Assembly (NCBI RefSeq): GCF_900182565.1
Contig: NZ_FXTI01000013.1
Span: forward strand, 1 to 64,000
From: Melghirimyces algeriensis
GTDB lineage: Bacteria; Bacillota; Bacilli; Thermoactinomycetales; DSM-45169
Length of the DNA: 64,000 nucleotides
Direction of reading: 5' to 3'
The notes beneath the pieces were generated by a model. That model was not told the DNA's origin, ran no database searches, and saw only the letters and a list, made by a program, of their open reading frames with translations. Made by a program: the position numbers and the translations under genes. Position 1 is the stretch's first letter. Each line of letters begins with the position of its first letter. Shown in pieces: positions 1-8,840 of the stretch.

Positions 1-54
1 ACCACAACTGGAACATGTTTTGCTTGAAGGATACCAACGATCAGCCATAACTAC
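1..54 (-). pseudogene. TnpB C-terminal fragment (IS200/IS605 type), runs off window
   Basis: On the minus strand the first 54 bases read VVMADRWYPSSKTCSSCG, which matches the start of the C-terminal zinc-ribbon of IS605/IS1341-type TnpB nucleases (ADRW.PSSKTCS.CG). A stop codon lies in frame just upstream (55-57), so this is only a 3' fragment of tnpB and it continues beyond the window start. It directly abuts the truncated FMN reductase at 76-399, which suggests that the element inserted into or deleted part of that gene. Only 18 residues are visible; the family call rests on the conserved motif. Confidence 0.7.
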
Positions 55-75
55 TCAATGTTGTACCACTTACAT

Positions 76-399
76 TTATACTCCAGTTGCCGTCTCACCC
101 GAAGAGACGACCCAATCCAAAGCATTCTTCAAAACACCTGGAACTCCTCCCGCATATTCCGGTGTGCATAGCAAGATACCGTCAGCGCTTTTCAGCTGTG
201 TCCGTAAATCTCTCACCACAGGAAAGTCCTCATGATCGTGCTCAGGATGAAAGTGGGGAAGGTTTTCCAATCCATCATAAATGCTAAATTTCATATTTTC
301 AGGGGCAACACCTGAAACCGCATGCATCAAAGCCGTATTAAATGAGTTTTTACGAAGGCTCCCGGAAATCGATACGATATTGAAATGACTGATGCTCAT
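76..399 (-). pseudogene. Truncated NADPH-dependent FMN reductase
   Basis: The 107-residue product begins with a flavodoxin-like strand and the SISGSLRKNSFN phosphate-binding loop, and later has the CTPEYAGGVPGVLKNALDW segment typical of the NADPH-dependent FMN reductase family (azobenzene and chromate reductases). Family members are usually about 180 residues, so roughly the C-terminal 70-75 are missing: the frame ends in TAA shortly after NALDWV, and TnpB-like sequence follows within about 20 bases. The start ATG at 399 has a plausible ribosome binding site (GGGAGGG) upstream. It is most likely an inactive remnant, because the distal FMN-binding and dimer portion is lost. Confidence 0.75.
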
Positions 400-492
400 T
401 CCCTCCCTACAAAGAGCCTATATATCCCGATTTTTTTATAATAGTAATAGTGGTAAAAATCAAAAAAATAATTCATGAAGCCCGTTACAGTT

Positions 493-1002
493 TTATTGCT
501 CTTTAATTTGCCACGATATATGTTCCTCTTGGAATTTCACTTCTACCCCCCTGCTTTCCAGTTTGGAAACAAGACGTTTCAGTCGGCCTGTCTTGCGATC
601 CTGCTTTGCATGGTGTATTTTCTCAACCAGTTTTTCAATCTGTTTCACTTCATTCGGCGGTAATTTTCTTCGCTCATGGTCAACTTTCATCTGATTTTCA
701 ATATAACATTTTATCTTCTTCATTTTTTTATACTCTTTCATGGTAGAACACAGCATGGAGAAGCTTTCACGGCTTGCAAAGCGACTGTTTTTTTTTCGAT
801 GGTGAGAACCATCCAATGAAAAACGGATATATCCTTTGCTGAAAGGCCACCGTGGCTTATGCAATTCCAGATGATGAATCTCCTTCAATGCAATGGTGAT
901 ATCCTGCAAATCCTGACGTTTTTTCTTGGATGATGGATGAATCATTTCAATGGCGTTTCGATGCACACGAATTTTACCGTAAGATATTTTCAGTTCATTC
1001 AT
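493..1002 (-). CDS. DUF4429-like (PH-fold) hypothetical protein
   Basis: The product is 169 aa. The first 80 residues contain a pattern seen in small bacterial PH-like/DUF4429 proteins: a GKIRV..NAI strand, a DITIALKEIHHLELHKP strand and a GYIRFSLDG strand. The second half is lysine- and arginine-rich and helical (residues 90-150), probably coiled coil. A strong ribosome binding site (GGGAGGGG) lies just upstream of the ATG at 1002. There is no signal peptide or membrane segment. The function is unknown; related domains often sit in small cytoplasmic proteins of phage-like or stress loci. The domain call is from pattern recognition only. Confidence 0.6.
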   Translation of the reverse strand: MNELKISYGKIRVHRNAIEMIHPSSKKKRQDLQDITIALKEIHHLELHKPRWPFSKGYIRFSLDGSHHRKKNSRFASRESFSMLCSTMKEYKKMKKIKCYIENQMKVDHERRKLPPNEVKQIEKLVEKIHHAKQDRKTGRLKRLVSKLESRGVEVKFQEEHISWQIKEQ

Positions 1003-1347
1003 TATACCCCTCCCAACCTGTAAAGTATCTCAAATCACTAAAAGGAGCAGTCATCATCCAATCCAGGTTAAGAACCAAGACGCCAACCAAACTCTTCCTA
1101 CTACCCGACCCTAGGCATGCATTTGGGGTTTATTCTACCATACGATTCTCACAACATATAATAATGATTCTATTCCCTGTTTCACCCTATTTTATCTTAT
1201 TTAAATGTTATTATACTTAAGCTGAAAATACATATCTGCAACATATAGGGTTAGTTAGCTACCGCAAAAAATATTACCAAGTAGTATCTTGCGGATGAAA
1301 ACATTTTCTTCTATAACACACCCTTTTCAATGGGATCATCTATAAAA

Positions 1348-1376
1348 AAGCGCCTGCTCAAAACAGGCGCTAAAAA
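1348..1376. terminator. Intrinsic terminator hairpin
   Basis: An 8-bp perfect stem (AGCGCCTG / CAGGCGCT, 1349-1371) with a 7-nt loop is flanked by A-rich and T-containing stretches. It could work on either strand. There is no gene immediately 5' on the plus strand. Confidence 0.55.
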
Positions 1377-1941
1377 GTTTCCCCAATCTTTTTCTTTTTA
1401 CTGATATTCCCTATTATCGGTAGCTGAAAATATTCTTGAAAACTTTTTCTCCATGTTTGATCCGGTGAGCTGTTTTTTCTTACAGAAATATGTCTTAGCG
1501 TACAACTTTCCCGTAATAGCCGGTGACCCTAATATACTCCCGAAAAGGATATAAGAAGTTAATCGTATGGGGTTAAAGGCAGATACGGATGCACTACATC
1601 ACATTCCTTATACTTCCGATATCAATATATTGACTAAGATTACGCGGGAAGGTAAACTCATGAGTTAGATATTCGAAGTTTGCGGCTTCTGAATCCATTG
1701 TACACAAAGGAGCTTTCTTTTTTCCTAAACTTTGGCTAATCAACACATGTGTCAAGGTATAATTGCATTAAGCTATAAAAAACCGACCCGTTAGGCTAGT
1801 TCCTCGCTTTTCACCGGTTTAATGATTGATCTAGGTGCTAACGAATACACGCTTCCATCCTTCTTAAACCTTTTGCAACCATTCCGGCTTTTTGTTCATA
1901 TCCTCCCTCTCCTTTTGTTGTCGTTATTTTACATAGTAACC

Positions 1942-1974
1942 AAACAGCCTCCCCTTCGGGAGGCTGTTTCTTTT
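1942..1974. terminator. Intrinsic terminator, GC-rich hairpin with TTCG loop
   Basis: AAACAGCCTCCCC and GGAGGCTGTTT form a tight hairpin with a TTCG tetraloop (1942-1969), followed by CTTTT. It sits 12 bp past the stop of the surface-protein gene at 1982-4759 and probably terminates it, although the better T-run is on the plus strand. Confidence 0.75.
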
Positions 1975-1981
1975 AGGGTGT

Positions 1982-4759
1982 TCAAGGTTTAATGTATGAG
2001 TCTACCTCATCATCAATATCACTCGAAAGGGTATCATCTCCCCCGATGATATAGGCATAGTCTAACTCATCTTGGATGTTAAGTAAGTAATATTTCATCT
2101 CATCGGAAAGATATCGACTGTTGGTAACCAGCGTAACTGAATTTGTTAAAGATGTCAAAGTTCCGCTTGCTAACATCCCTTGGAAAGTCCAGCCGTGAGC
2201 TATGGTTACTGATGAAGGCTTTAGCTTCAAATCGTACAATACATTGGTAACTGCCTGGTACCGCGTGGTTCCCCGTTTGTCCTCCACTGGTCCGTAATTT
2301 TTAAGATCCTCCACCACTGAATTGGAAATGGCATTCTCTTTGCCCACGATGTAAATGGTTCCTATTTCATGTTTTTGCAAAAAATTTTTTGTACTTTCTG
2401 GAATTGAATCGTGTTTTACAAGTAGAATCGGGAAATTTAAGTTTGCTGCAGCAGAGACAACACTTAAACTATCCTCAAAATTTTCCCCCGAGGCGATAAA
2501 GACGCTTGGAACCTTATCTGGGCTTAGTTTTGAATAGATGCGGTCTCCAATCATTGGCGGTGTGTCATATCGCGTCGTCCCAGCAATCCGTTCGATGTTT
2601 TGGATACCCATCGCAGGCAATTCTTCCTTTTCGATGGTTGAAGAAACAGAACCCGTCCCTCCAATAATCACCACTTTATCAGGGTTCAAACGCTCAATTT
2701 CGGCTTTGGTCACCGAGGATAACGTTTCGGGATCCGTCAGCAAAAACGGGGCTTTCTCTAAACTTGCTAAAGGTACTGCACTCAATCCATGGACCCAAGC
2801 ACGATTGCTCGTGAGATAAACCGTTTGAACCTTTTGGTTTGAAGACTGGGTTAATTCCTGACTGACGTTGACAGACATGGCTTCGGGGGTATTTCCTCCC
2901 AATCGTTTGACACCTGGAGAAATGGGATTAAATGAATCGACAACTTGATTATTTGAGTTAGATTCAGCATAAGCACTAATGGGATTTAACCCGATAGATA
3001 ATGAGAATACATTTGAAAAATCACCCGAAACAGGGATGGTACTCCGATCTCCTTGTGTTAATTGGGCCTGATTCGCATCTGTTGTTCCTTTAAACGAAAT
3101 AGAGGTTGTCCCCTTTGTTATACGAGGAGCATGTTGTTCTGGGTCTGTAATGATCAAGGTGGGCAAGTGTTGGTCGTTTTGTTCCAAACCGGGTAATCCG
3201 CTTAGATGGTAGGAGTAGTGAGTTTCATCTGAGTTAGCAGTTGACACACTAAAAATGTAAGTACCTTTGGGAACCTCATCGCCACTCACATAGGTTTGAT
3301 CCGGATTGGATTTGTCGTAGAAGCTGTAATCGAAATGCTCGGAGCTATGTTCTTGGTTGATATCCAATGTTCCGGTTCCGGTCGTTTGAATCTGGTATCG
3401 ATGGGTGCGGTTGGCATCAATTTCACCATGGTAATTCAAACCTTCTACTGTGTATTCAACAACGAGTTTAGGTTTTTTCGTTCCATTATCGCCTGCATAG
3501 TCACTGGAATAATAGGACTTACGGTTGTTCTGTTCATTTTCATGACGGATCGACAACCCGTAATTGGTTCTTTTCCCCGCATACCAATCTTGTACCAAGG
3601 CAGTAACATTAAAATCATACCATCCCGAATCGGTTACATTGCCTCGTGCAACCATATCCCCGACATTTGGTTGGTTTTTCCATGTGACCTTCTTAGAATC
3701 CCAGTCAGAGGTTACGGGGTAAATTCGTTCCGTTTCCGTACTAGTGGAAGAATTGGTTTGCCATAAACTCATCGTTGCCGATGAGATATTGATATCTTGC
3801 ATCTCTTCTAATGCACTGAGATCAAACTTGATAAACGACCGACTGGTTCCATGGTCAGGATTATCACCGACGGTCAGATAAGTTGCCCATCCATAATTTG
3901 TACTTGGTTCTGCATCTCCGACAAATGCATCATATGCATCGTTAGTACCTTGAATCGTAATGGAGGGATCGATTCGAACAGGATATTTCCGTTTCTTATC
4001 TTTAAGCCAATCCGAATCTAGGTGTAAATCTAAGTAAGTATTCTTTCCGTCTTCTCGAATGTTAAAGGTCAAGTTATCCGAATACCTGAGATTGGCATCG
4101 ATCATATATGGTCGCGGAATTGTAAAAATGGTTTGGCCTTCTTTGTTTTGAAAAACGACCGACCCATCATCTTTTATGATAGGTTGTACATGATTTGTTT
4201 TCATGCGCATCGTTAGTTTATTCTTCTCAGGATACGCATGGAGAATCCATTCCTCTTTGACACCCCGATAGTCAACGGAATACATCAAATCCGTATCTGG
4301 ATATACCTTTGAATAATGAATTTGGTTATCCTTAACAACACTCTTTGAACTCTTCGCATCATCGGGCAGCGAAAAATTGACTATTGCTTGTTTGTATTTA
4401 AAACGCATTAATGGATCCGTATCGCTCTTAGAGGCAAAGCCTACTAAATAGTCATGATTCTTATTGCGATAAGGAAGATCTTTGTGTACGGCAGCGTGCT
4501 TTGGAACCGTCTGAATGGTATTATTGATTCGATCCCATTTTCCTTCTTTTTTTACATGTATTTGATTTGCGTAAAATTCAGTTTGATATTTATTATCTCC
4601 TGTTTTGTAAGTCTTTGAATGGGAAGTACGTTTGGATATAATCTCGGACACGCCTCGTTGTGTGTTTTTCCCTTCCAGACTATGTGTAAAGGGATTGAAC
4701 AAAAAAGAAAGCAATCCAATCATGACAACCACTGCCCAATAAGTTTTCCACTGATTCAT
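1982..4759 (-). CDS. Secreted DNRLRE-domain protein with CWB2 cell-wall-binding repeats
   Basis: The product is 925 aa. An N-terminal signal or anchor segment (residues about 6-26, VVVMIGLLSFLF) indicates export. Residues about 270-430 form a DNRLRE-type beta domain (GDAEPSTNYGWATYLTVG, then SFIKFDLSAL, then GWYDFNVTALVQDWY), a fold common in extracellular and wall-associated proteins. A pre-peptidase-like beta domain may follow (about 440-530). The C-terminal 320 residues carry three CWB2 repeats with the typical ..IAGTTRYDT.. and VVIIGGTGSVSS signatures, which bind anionic wall polymers non-covalently in Bacillota. The start ATG has an AGGAAGG site upstream. It diverges from the secreted FnIII protein at 4898 across a 138-bp promoter region. 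There are no catalytic residues I can name; the role is probably surface attachment or adhesion. Confidence 0.88.
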   Translation of the reverse strand: MNQWKTYWAVVVMIGLLSFLFNPFTHSLEGKNTQRGVSEIISKRTSHSKTYKTGDNKYQTEFYANQIHVKKEGKWDRINNTIQTVPKHAAVHKDLPYRNKNHDYLVGFASKSDTDPLMRFKYKQAIVNFSLPDDAKSSKSVVKDNQIHYSKVYPDTDLMYSVDYRGVKEEWILHAYPEKNKLTMRMKTNHVQPIIKDDGSVVFQNKEGQTIFTIPRPYMIDANLRYSDNLTFNIREDGKNTYLDLHLDSDWLKDKKRKYPVRIDPSITIQGTNDAYDAFVGDAEPSTNYGWATYLTVGDNPDHGTSRSFIKFDLSALEEMQDINISSATMSLWQTNSSTSTETERIYPVTSDWDSKKVTWKNQPNVGDMVARGNVTDSGWYDFNVTALVQDWYAGKRTNYGLSIRHENEQNNRKSYYSSDYAGDNGTKKPKLVVEYTVEGLNYHGEIDANRTHRYQIQTTGTGTLDINQEHSSEHFDYSFYDKSNPDQTYVSGDEVPKGTYIFSVSTANSDETHYSYHLSGLPGLEQNDQHLPTLIITDPEQHAPRITKGTTSISFKGTTDANQAQLTQGDRSTIPVSGDFSNVFSLSIGLNPISAYAESNSNNQVVDSFNPISPGVKRLGGNTPEAMSVNVSQELTQSSNQKVQTVYLTSNRAWVHGLSAVPLASLEKAPFLLTDPETLSSVTKAEIERLNPDKVVIIGGTGSVSSTIEKEELPAMGIQNIERIAGTTRYDTPPMIGDRIYSKLSPDKVPSVFIASGENFEDSLSVVSAAANLNFPILLVKHDSIPESTKNFLQKHEIGTIYIVGKENAISNSVVEDLKNYGPVEDKRGTTRYQAVTNVLYDLKLKPSSVTIAHGWTFQGMLASGTLTSLTNSVTLVTNSRYLSDEMKYYLLNIQDELDYAYIIGGDDTLSSDIDDEVDSYIKP

Positions 4760-4897
4760 TAATTTACCACCATCCTTCCTGTAATAGATTGAACCACAAA
4801 TATTCTTAAATACAACACTTTTTTTATAATTTTCAAAAATGTATAATAAACAATATCAGTCCATCCAATATTTTGTCATAGGAGGTTTTTGTGGAAT

Positions 4898-6208
4898 ATG
4901 ATATGGAAAAAATTTTTGTTTTTGTTTTTTTTCAGTCTCTTTTTGGGTAGCTGGTTTTATTGGGGAAAGCCCCTATCTGCCAAAGAGGAAGAAAATTCAA
5001 ATCTTCATGGGAAGCTTCGTGTTCAATATGAGGCATCAAGAGATACCATTGATGTTATCTGGAATAAAACAGGTGAGAAATATCAAGTTTATTTGGATCA
5101 AAAGAAAGTTTGGTCTGGGTCAAAACAAGAGAAAACATTTACTGATCTCGAAGAAGGCCCTCATCAGATTAAAGTGATTGCATTTAATGACGGTAAGGTG
5201 ACCGATATCAGCAAAATCAAAGTCTCAACGGTTCCTTCGGTTGTTAGAAAAAGAAATGAAAAAAACCCAGTTGCCCATATCTCTGTCGATTCTGTTGTTT
5301 TAAAGAATCAAATTCGATTAAGTTGGTCACATCCAATTCCGGATGACAATCAACAGTATGAGGTTTATCGAAATGAAGAAAAGATTGGCGAGGCTACCCA
5401 ACAATATTTTGTCGATACCAATATCAAACCCAACCAGGAATACAACTATGAAATTATCGGGAAGAAAAAAATCGACCGTGAGACACAGAAAAAGAATCAA
5501 GAGCAAATGGCTCAAGTTGAAAAGAAATACAAAATTAAGCTGAAACCAGAGGATAAAGAAGCCATGAATTACCGTACCTATACAGTCGGGACCACCGTGA
5601 ACAGCTTGTCCACAGATATTGAGACCAAAACACAAGCGACTGAATATCGACCTGGTTACATCGTACGATATATGACCTTTATACCAACCGCATATGCAGA
5701 TAATCCTTTGGCAGGTACTGGCGTTGCTAAGTTTGGTGGAGATAATCGCGGTTTTAGTTGGAGCAGTAACAAGTATCGGACTCGAAGTGATATCTATGCG
5801 ATTTTCTACGACTCAGGTCACACCTCTTTTTACGATGCTCCTGATGTGGGTCGAACCACTTATTATGATAGTAAAGGATTTTTAGGGGGGTCTGATTGGG
5901 CGAGCGTAGATGGCATCTATCCACATAATATTACGAAAACATCTTCTTATGTTTCTTATAGTATGGAACATAGTGTAGGCAATCCATTTGATCCTGGATA
6001 TCCAAATATTGATTACGAATATAATGCTACAATATATAAAAGTGGGAGTTTATCGATTGACGGTAATCATGATCAAGCACCTAACCATGAAATATATATT
6101 ATGACATATCCAGGTGACACCATCTCCACTGTTCATCGTCATTCTATTGTAAGTTTTCTTCATCTGTTCCCACCGCTTCCTAATTGTTATTTTAATTACA
6201 CACTTTAA
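4898..6208 (+). CDS. Secreted fibronectin-type-III protein with DUF3238-like C-terminal domain
   Basis: The product is about 436 aa. The N-terminus is hydrophobic (KKFLFLFFFSLFLGSWFYW), a signal peptide or anchor. Two beta-sandwich FnIII-like domains follow (about 35-105 and 120-195; the second has IRLSWSHP and YEVYRNEEKIGE). The C-terminal 180 residues (NPLAGTGVAKFGGDNRGF, YRTRSDIYAIF, then IDYEYNATIYKSG and HDQAPNHEIY) resemble the DUF3238 domain of Bacillus extracellular proteins. Start choice: TTG 4889 is only 3 nt from the GGAGG at 4881-4885, while the in-frame ATG 4898 is 12 nt away; I prefer the ATG, but the TTG is possible. The last about 25 residues look unlike the rest and may reflect a frameshift near 6140. 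The function is unknown. Confidence 0.75.
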   Translation: MIWKKFLFLFFFSLFLGSWFYWGKPLSAKEEENSNLHGKLRVQYEASRDTIDVIWNKTGEKYQVYLDQKKVWSGSKQEKTFTDLEEGPHQIKVIAFNDGKVTDISKIKVSTVPSVVRKRNEKNPVAHISVDSVVLKNQIRLSWSHPIPDDNQQYEVYRNEEKIGEATQQYFVDTNIKPNQEYNYEIIGKKKIDRETQKKNQEQMAQVEKKYKIKLKPEDKEAMNYRTYTVGTTVNSLSTDIETKTQATEYRPGYIVRYMTFIPTAYADNPLAGTGVAKFGGDNRGFSWSSNKYRTRSDIYAIFYDSGHTSFYDAPDVGRTTYYDSKGFLGGSDWASVDGIYPHNITKTSSYVSYSMEHSVGNPFDPGYPNIDYEYNATIYKSGSLSIDGNHDQAPNHEIYIMTYPGDTISTVHRHSIVSFLHLFPPLPNCYFNYTL

Positions 6209-6439
6209 ATTATGTAATAAGATCTCCTTGCAATTCTTGTTTTGAATGGATGAACAGATGGAGATTTTTCTTTATTACTTCCATTTTCGTCTACAGAATT
6301 TCATTGGGGATCTAAAAAAGGATAGCGATTCCCCACCCCTCCCCGATGCAAAGGATACAAAATTGAAACAAGGCTTCGAACTGGTCATTCTACGGTGAGC
6401 ATGATCGGTTTTGGATTTCTTCACTGATTTCTCCTTTGT

Positions 6440-7408
6440 TTCGGTCGACAAACACGTGTCATATCCTTTTACGAGGAGCGGACGTTTCTAAGAGGTATGC
6501 AATTTTGTCCAGACATTCGCCGACATTAGGGTACCGATTCGGTAACACCAAGATTTGCACATCCTTTAGTTGCCGATTGAAATCATCGGCATCGTTCCTT
6601 GATGTCAAAACTGGATCATCCAATCGGTACCCAGTAATAGCCTTTGAAGCCGGGGACGCTTGGTTCTTTTACCATCACGTACACCAGGGGGTAGCTCCTC
6701 ATGAAAGTCTTTCTGATCCCATGCGCCATTCAGTGCTCTGGCTTCATATTGGGCGACCAGTGGCAAAGGGATTCGCCGGATTCTGAACGATAGAGATTCT
6801 ATCAAGTCCACGTGTGCGCGTTACTGATGGAAAATGCCACCGATGGAGAAATAACATAAGACCCAGGTGGTTCAATCGCCATAGATACGGATTGGTTTTC
6901 ACCTGATCCGGTTGCGCGATCACCGGTCCTTGTTGATCAACCAGACACTTCAGCCAGTTCATCTTTAGCTCTAACTCACTGGAGTAGGTGCGAACGAAGC
7001 CATCGGTATCGAACCATTGCGATGGCTGCTTTTCCCGTCTCTGGGTTGTAGGAATTGGTGAGAAAACATCGGCAGAAGGTGTTTAGAAACCGGATTTGAC
7101 GGGGTCTATGGGCGGTGGGTCCCATCTCGATCCCCGTCGGAGCTCCTTTTGATCAAAAACTTCCAGCTTGATTTTATGGCTGTTTTTATCGAAGGAATCG
7201 ATGATTCTGCACCCGGTTTTATTGCCCCCCCCCCCCCGTCTTTTGTTTGACCATTATCCCATCCTGGTATAGCCGGTACGCCTTCCTATTCGAGGACGGA
7301 TTCCACCGTGCATCTGACTTCTGCGATGGCGAAAGCCATTTCATTTGCTGCTTCATAGGTCTCGCCAGCCAACTCTTTATAAACGGAATAGATAGAATTA
7401 TCTTCCAT
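6440..7408 (-). pseudogene. Decayed unidentified gene, multiple frameshifts
   Basis: Minus-strand reading frames of coding character succeed each other with stops and shifts. A 40-codon start runs from ATG 7408 to TAG 7286. It is followed by a G13 tract (7225-7237), then a lysine-rich stretch ending near 7088. Next comes a longer open stretch containing NWLKCLVDQQGPVIAQPDQV (to 6744), then further frames containing PLVYVMVKEPSVPGF and ILVLPNRYPNVGECLDKIAY (to about 6470). The order and strand are consistent with one ancestral gene of about 300 codons. I do not recognise the family. The intact parts of 6209-7497 outside these fragments hold nothing I can identify. Confidence 0.45.
7225..7237. 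repeat. C13 homopolymer tract
   Basis: Thirteen consecutive C residues (G13 on the coding minus strand) sit inside the decayed gene at 6440-7408, between its start segment and the next open frame. Such tracts are classical slipped-strand sites and are also frequent sequencing-error sites. Confidence 0.9.
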
Positions 7409-7497
7409 ATATTATTCGTAACAGGTTATCGATATTTATCCCGAAACAGAAAAAACTCCTGGATTTATGAGGGACTTCACACCTAAATATATGCTGA

Positions 7498-7866
7498 TTA
7501 TTTAGATCGCTCATACCATTTGAAACCTTCATCGGTCGACCAGAAGACAAAGGCGACAATTCCTCCAATTATAACAAAATATAAACTATGAAAAAGTACC
7601 AGCGAGAACAGGACACCACCAAAGGTATGGATTAGCATTGCCCATAACCAACGCAGGGGTTTTCCTCTCGTCACATAATCGGATAACAGAGATACCGGAA
7701 TCCCAAAGAGCAAAATAATCGGCCCACCAATCATGACATACATCAAAGCCAACCCTGCAGGGCCTCCATATAGTTCCCAAGACTGACCGTCAATAGAGTA
7801 CATTAAGTACGGAACCAGGAAGAGAGACCCCATGGTGATTAGGAAGGTCCAAAACTTTTTCATCAT
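7498..7866 (-). CDS. Small multi-pass membrane protein, unknown function
   Basis: The product is 122 aa with about four hydrophobic helices (residues about 5-24, 36-62, 76-98 and 99-114) separated by short charged loops, ending in a charged tail (STDEGFKWYERSK). The start ATG-ATG at 7866 is preceded by a GGGGTGAA-like site. I do not recognise a named family. A decayed second copy lies immediately upstream (7920-8198), so the gene was duplicated in tandem and one copy was lost. Confidence 0.65.
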   Translation of the reverse strand: MMKKFWTFLITMGSLFLVPYLMYSIDGQSWELYGGPAGLALMYVMIGGPIILLFGIPVSLLSDYVTRGKPLRWLWAMLIHTFGGVLFSLVLFHSLYFVIIGGIVAFVFWSTDEGFKWYERSK

Positions 7867-7919
7867 TTCACCCCTTCACTGTGCCCCACCTTCTTGTTCG
7901 ACTAACTGTAAATCATCCA

Positions 7920-8198
7920 AATTTATTTAGAGCAATCATACCATTTAAACCTTCATCGATCAGCCAGAAGACAAAGCGACAGATCCCCCTAATTTAAAAT
8001 CCAAAAACAGGTACGACATGAACAAACCGTCATAAATAACATGAATGAGCATCGAGTTTTCCTGACGTGACGAAATCGGATAGTAGAGAGACTGGAATCT
8101 CTAAGAGCAATATGATTGGTCCGTGATCGTATACAAATAAACAAACCGGTGGTGATCAGGAAGATCCAAAACTTATTCTTGAGTTCCTTACGATTCAT
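7920..8198 (-). pseudogene. Decayed tandem duplicate of the 7498-7866 membrane protein
   Basis: The minus strand begins KNKFWIFLITTG, parallel to KKFWTFLITMG of the intact neighbour. It continues with pieces matching the GIPVSLLSDYVTRGK region, in shifted frames, and ends (about 7925-7980) with a segment equivalent to FVFWSTDEGFKWYERSK. Internal deletions and frameshifts destroy the frame. Parallel order and similarity support a tandem duplication followed by decay. Confidence 0.75.
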
Positions 8199-8285
8199 GT
8201 GCCCATCCCAATATAGTTCGGTATACTGTGTTAAAATAGGATTGGCTGTGAAATGGGAAGAGACTAAGTTGCCGTAATATTCACG

Positions 8286-8450
8286 AAAGGAGGCTTAATA
8301 CAAGATTAACGTAGATGAAGAGGTTTTGCACGGGTTGTTTCAAAAAGACGAAGGATTGCCCGTTTGGTCTATCCAACGGCCAGAAGTTGCTTCAGGATTA
8401 CCAGGGGTAGAACCAGCAACCTACGGTGGGTCTCAAAGTGTTTACATAAA
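8286..8450 (+). pseudogene. IS256-family (mutator) transposase N-terminal remnant
   Basis: Behind an AAAGGAGG site (8286-8293) the plus strand reads INVDEEVLHGLFQKDEGL, the pattern of the N-terminus of IS256-type transposases. It is followed, in a shifted frame, by a stretch resembling the RTRNLYTRVGSLTL region (here RTSNLRWVSKCL). The usual region in between is deleted and the ORF is interrupted. Identification rests on two short motifs in the right order. Confidence 0.45.
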
Positions 8451-8551
8451 ATTTGGATATTGATACAATTGCTCGGATCAAAAAAGTTCCTTTCTGGGTT
8501 AGCTCGCAATGCTAAAAAAGACGATTCTGTTTTAGTTTTTTTACTTGTGCG

Positions 8552-8716
8552 TTACCGGTCTTCCGACTGCCATCGGAGGGCCCTTTCTTTTGCTTTTTCA
8601 AATTCCTCTTCAGTCATATTACGAAAAGTTTGAAAATCACCACCAATAAATCGAACTCTGTCTAGTTTTCGAGACATAGCATTCGGCAATTGGGAATCAT
8701 GCGCCTGAAACTTCAT
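8552..8716 (-). CDS. 54-aa hypothetical protein divergent from an Xre regulator
   Basis: This short gene runs from ATG 8716, behind a perfect GGAGGTGAT site 5 nt upstream, to TAA 8552 (54 codons plus stop). The product starts MKFQAHDSQLPNAMSRKLDR and has a charged helical C-terminal half (MTEEEFEKAKERALRW). The promoter region is shared with the Xre-type gene at 8841 and contains two palindromic operators. It could be the partner of the regulator (for example a toxin or antirepressor-like protein), but nothing in the sequence proves this. There is no recognisable family. Confidence 0.6.
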   Translation of the reverse strand: MKFQAHDSQLPNAMSRKLDRVRFIGGDFQTFRNMTEEEFEKAKERALRWQSEDR

Positions 8717-8742
8717 TAAAAATCACCTCCTTTAAATTTCAT

Positions 8743-8803
8743 CAACCTTATAGGTTTATAATAAACCTTAAAGGTTGATTTTTATACCATCAAGAATTAT
8801 AAT
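8743..8803 (+). promoter_or_regulatory. Promoter with tandem palindromic operators for the Xre regulator
   Basis: Two 13-bp palindromes, AACCTTATAGGTT (8744-8756) and AACCTTAAAGGTT (8764-8776), lie 20 bp apart centre to centre, two helical turns. Together they form a 35-bp near-perfect larger inverted repeat. The second overlaps a -35 box TTGATT (8775-8780), spaced 17 bp from a consensus TATAAT (8798-8803). The arrangement suggests cooperative autorepression by the downstream HTH protein and co-regulation of the divergent 54-aa gene. Confidence 0.7.
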
Positions 8804-8840
8804 AGATGCCAATCAAACAAAAAGAGAGGAAAAGCGTATC

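Larger units (their letters stand above)
1003..1981. other. Intergenic stretch with gene remnants
   Basis: There is no intact gene in this 979-bp stretch. It holds the hairpin at 1348-1376 and a 50-bp degenerate copy of part of the abortive-infection gene found at 9176-9994 (1424-1475 resembles 9368-9413). It also holds an orphan 11-codon minus-strand ORF (1864-1899) behind a perfect GGAGAGGGAGGA site, which looks like the beginning of a gene whose body is gone. An inverted repeat with a U-run follows on the minus strand near 1778-1824, and a terminator lies at 1942-1970. The remainder is AT-rich and featureless to my reading. Confidence 0.6.
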
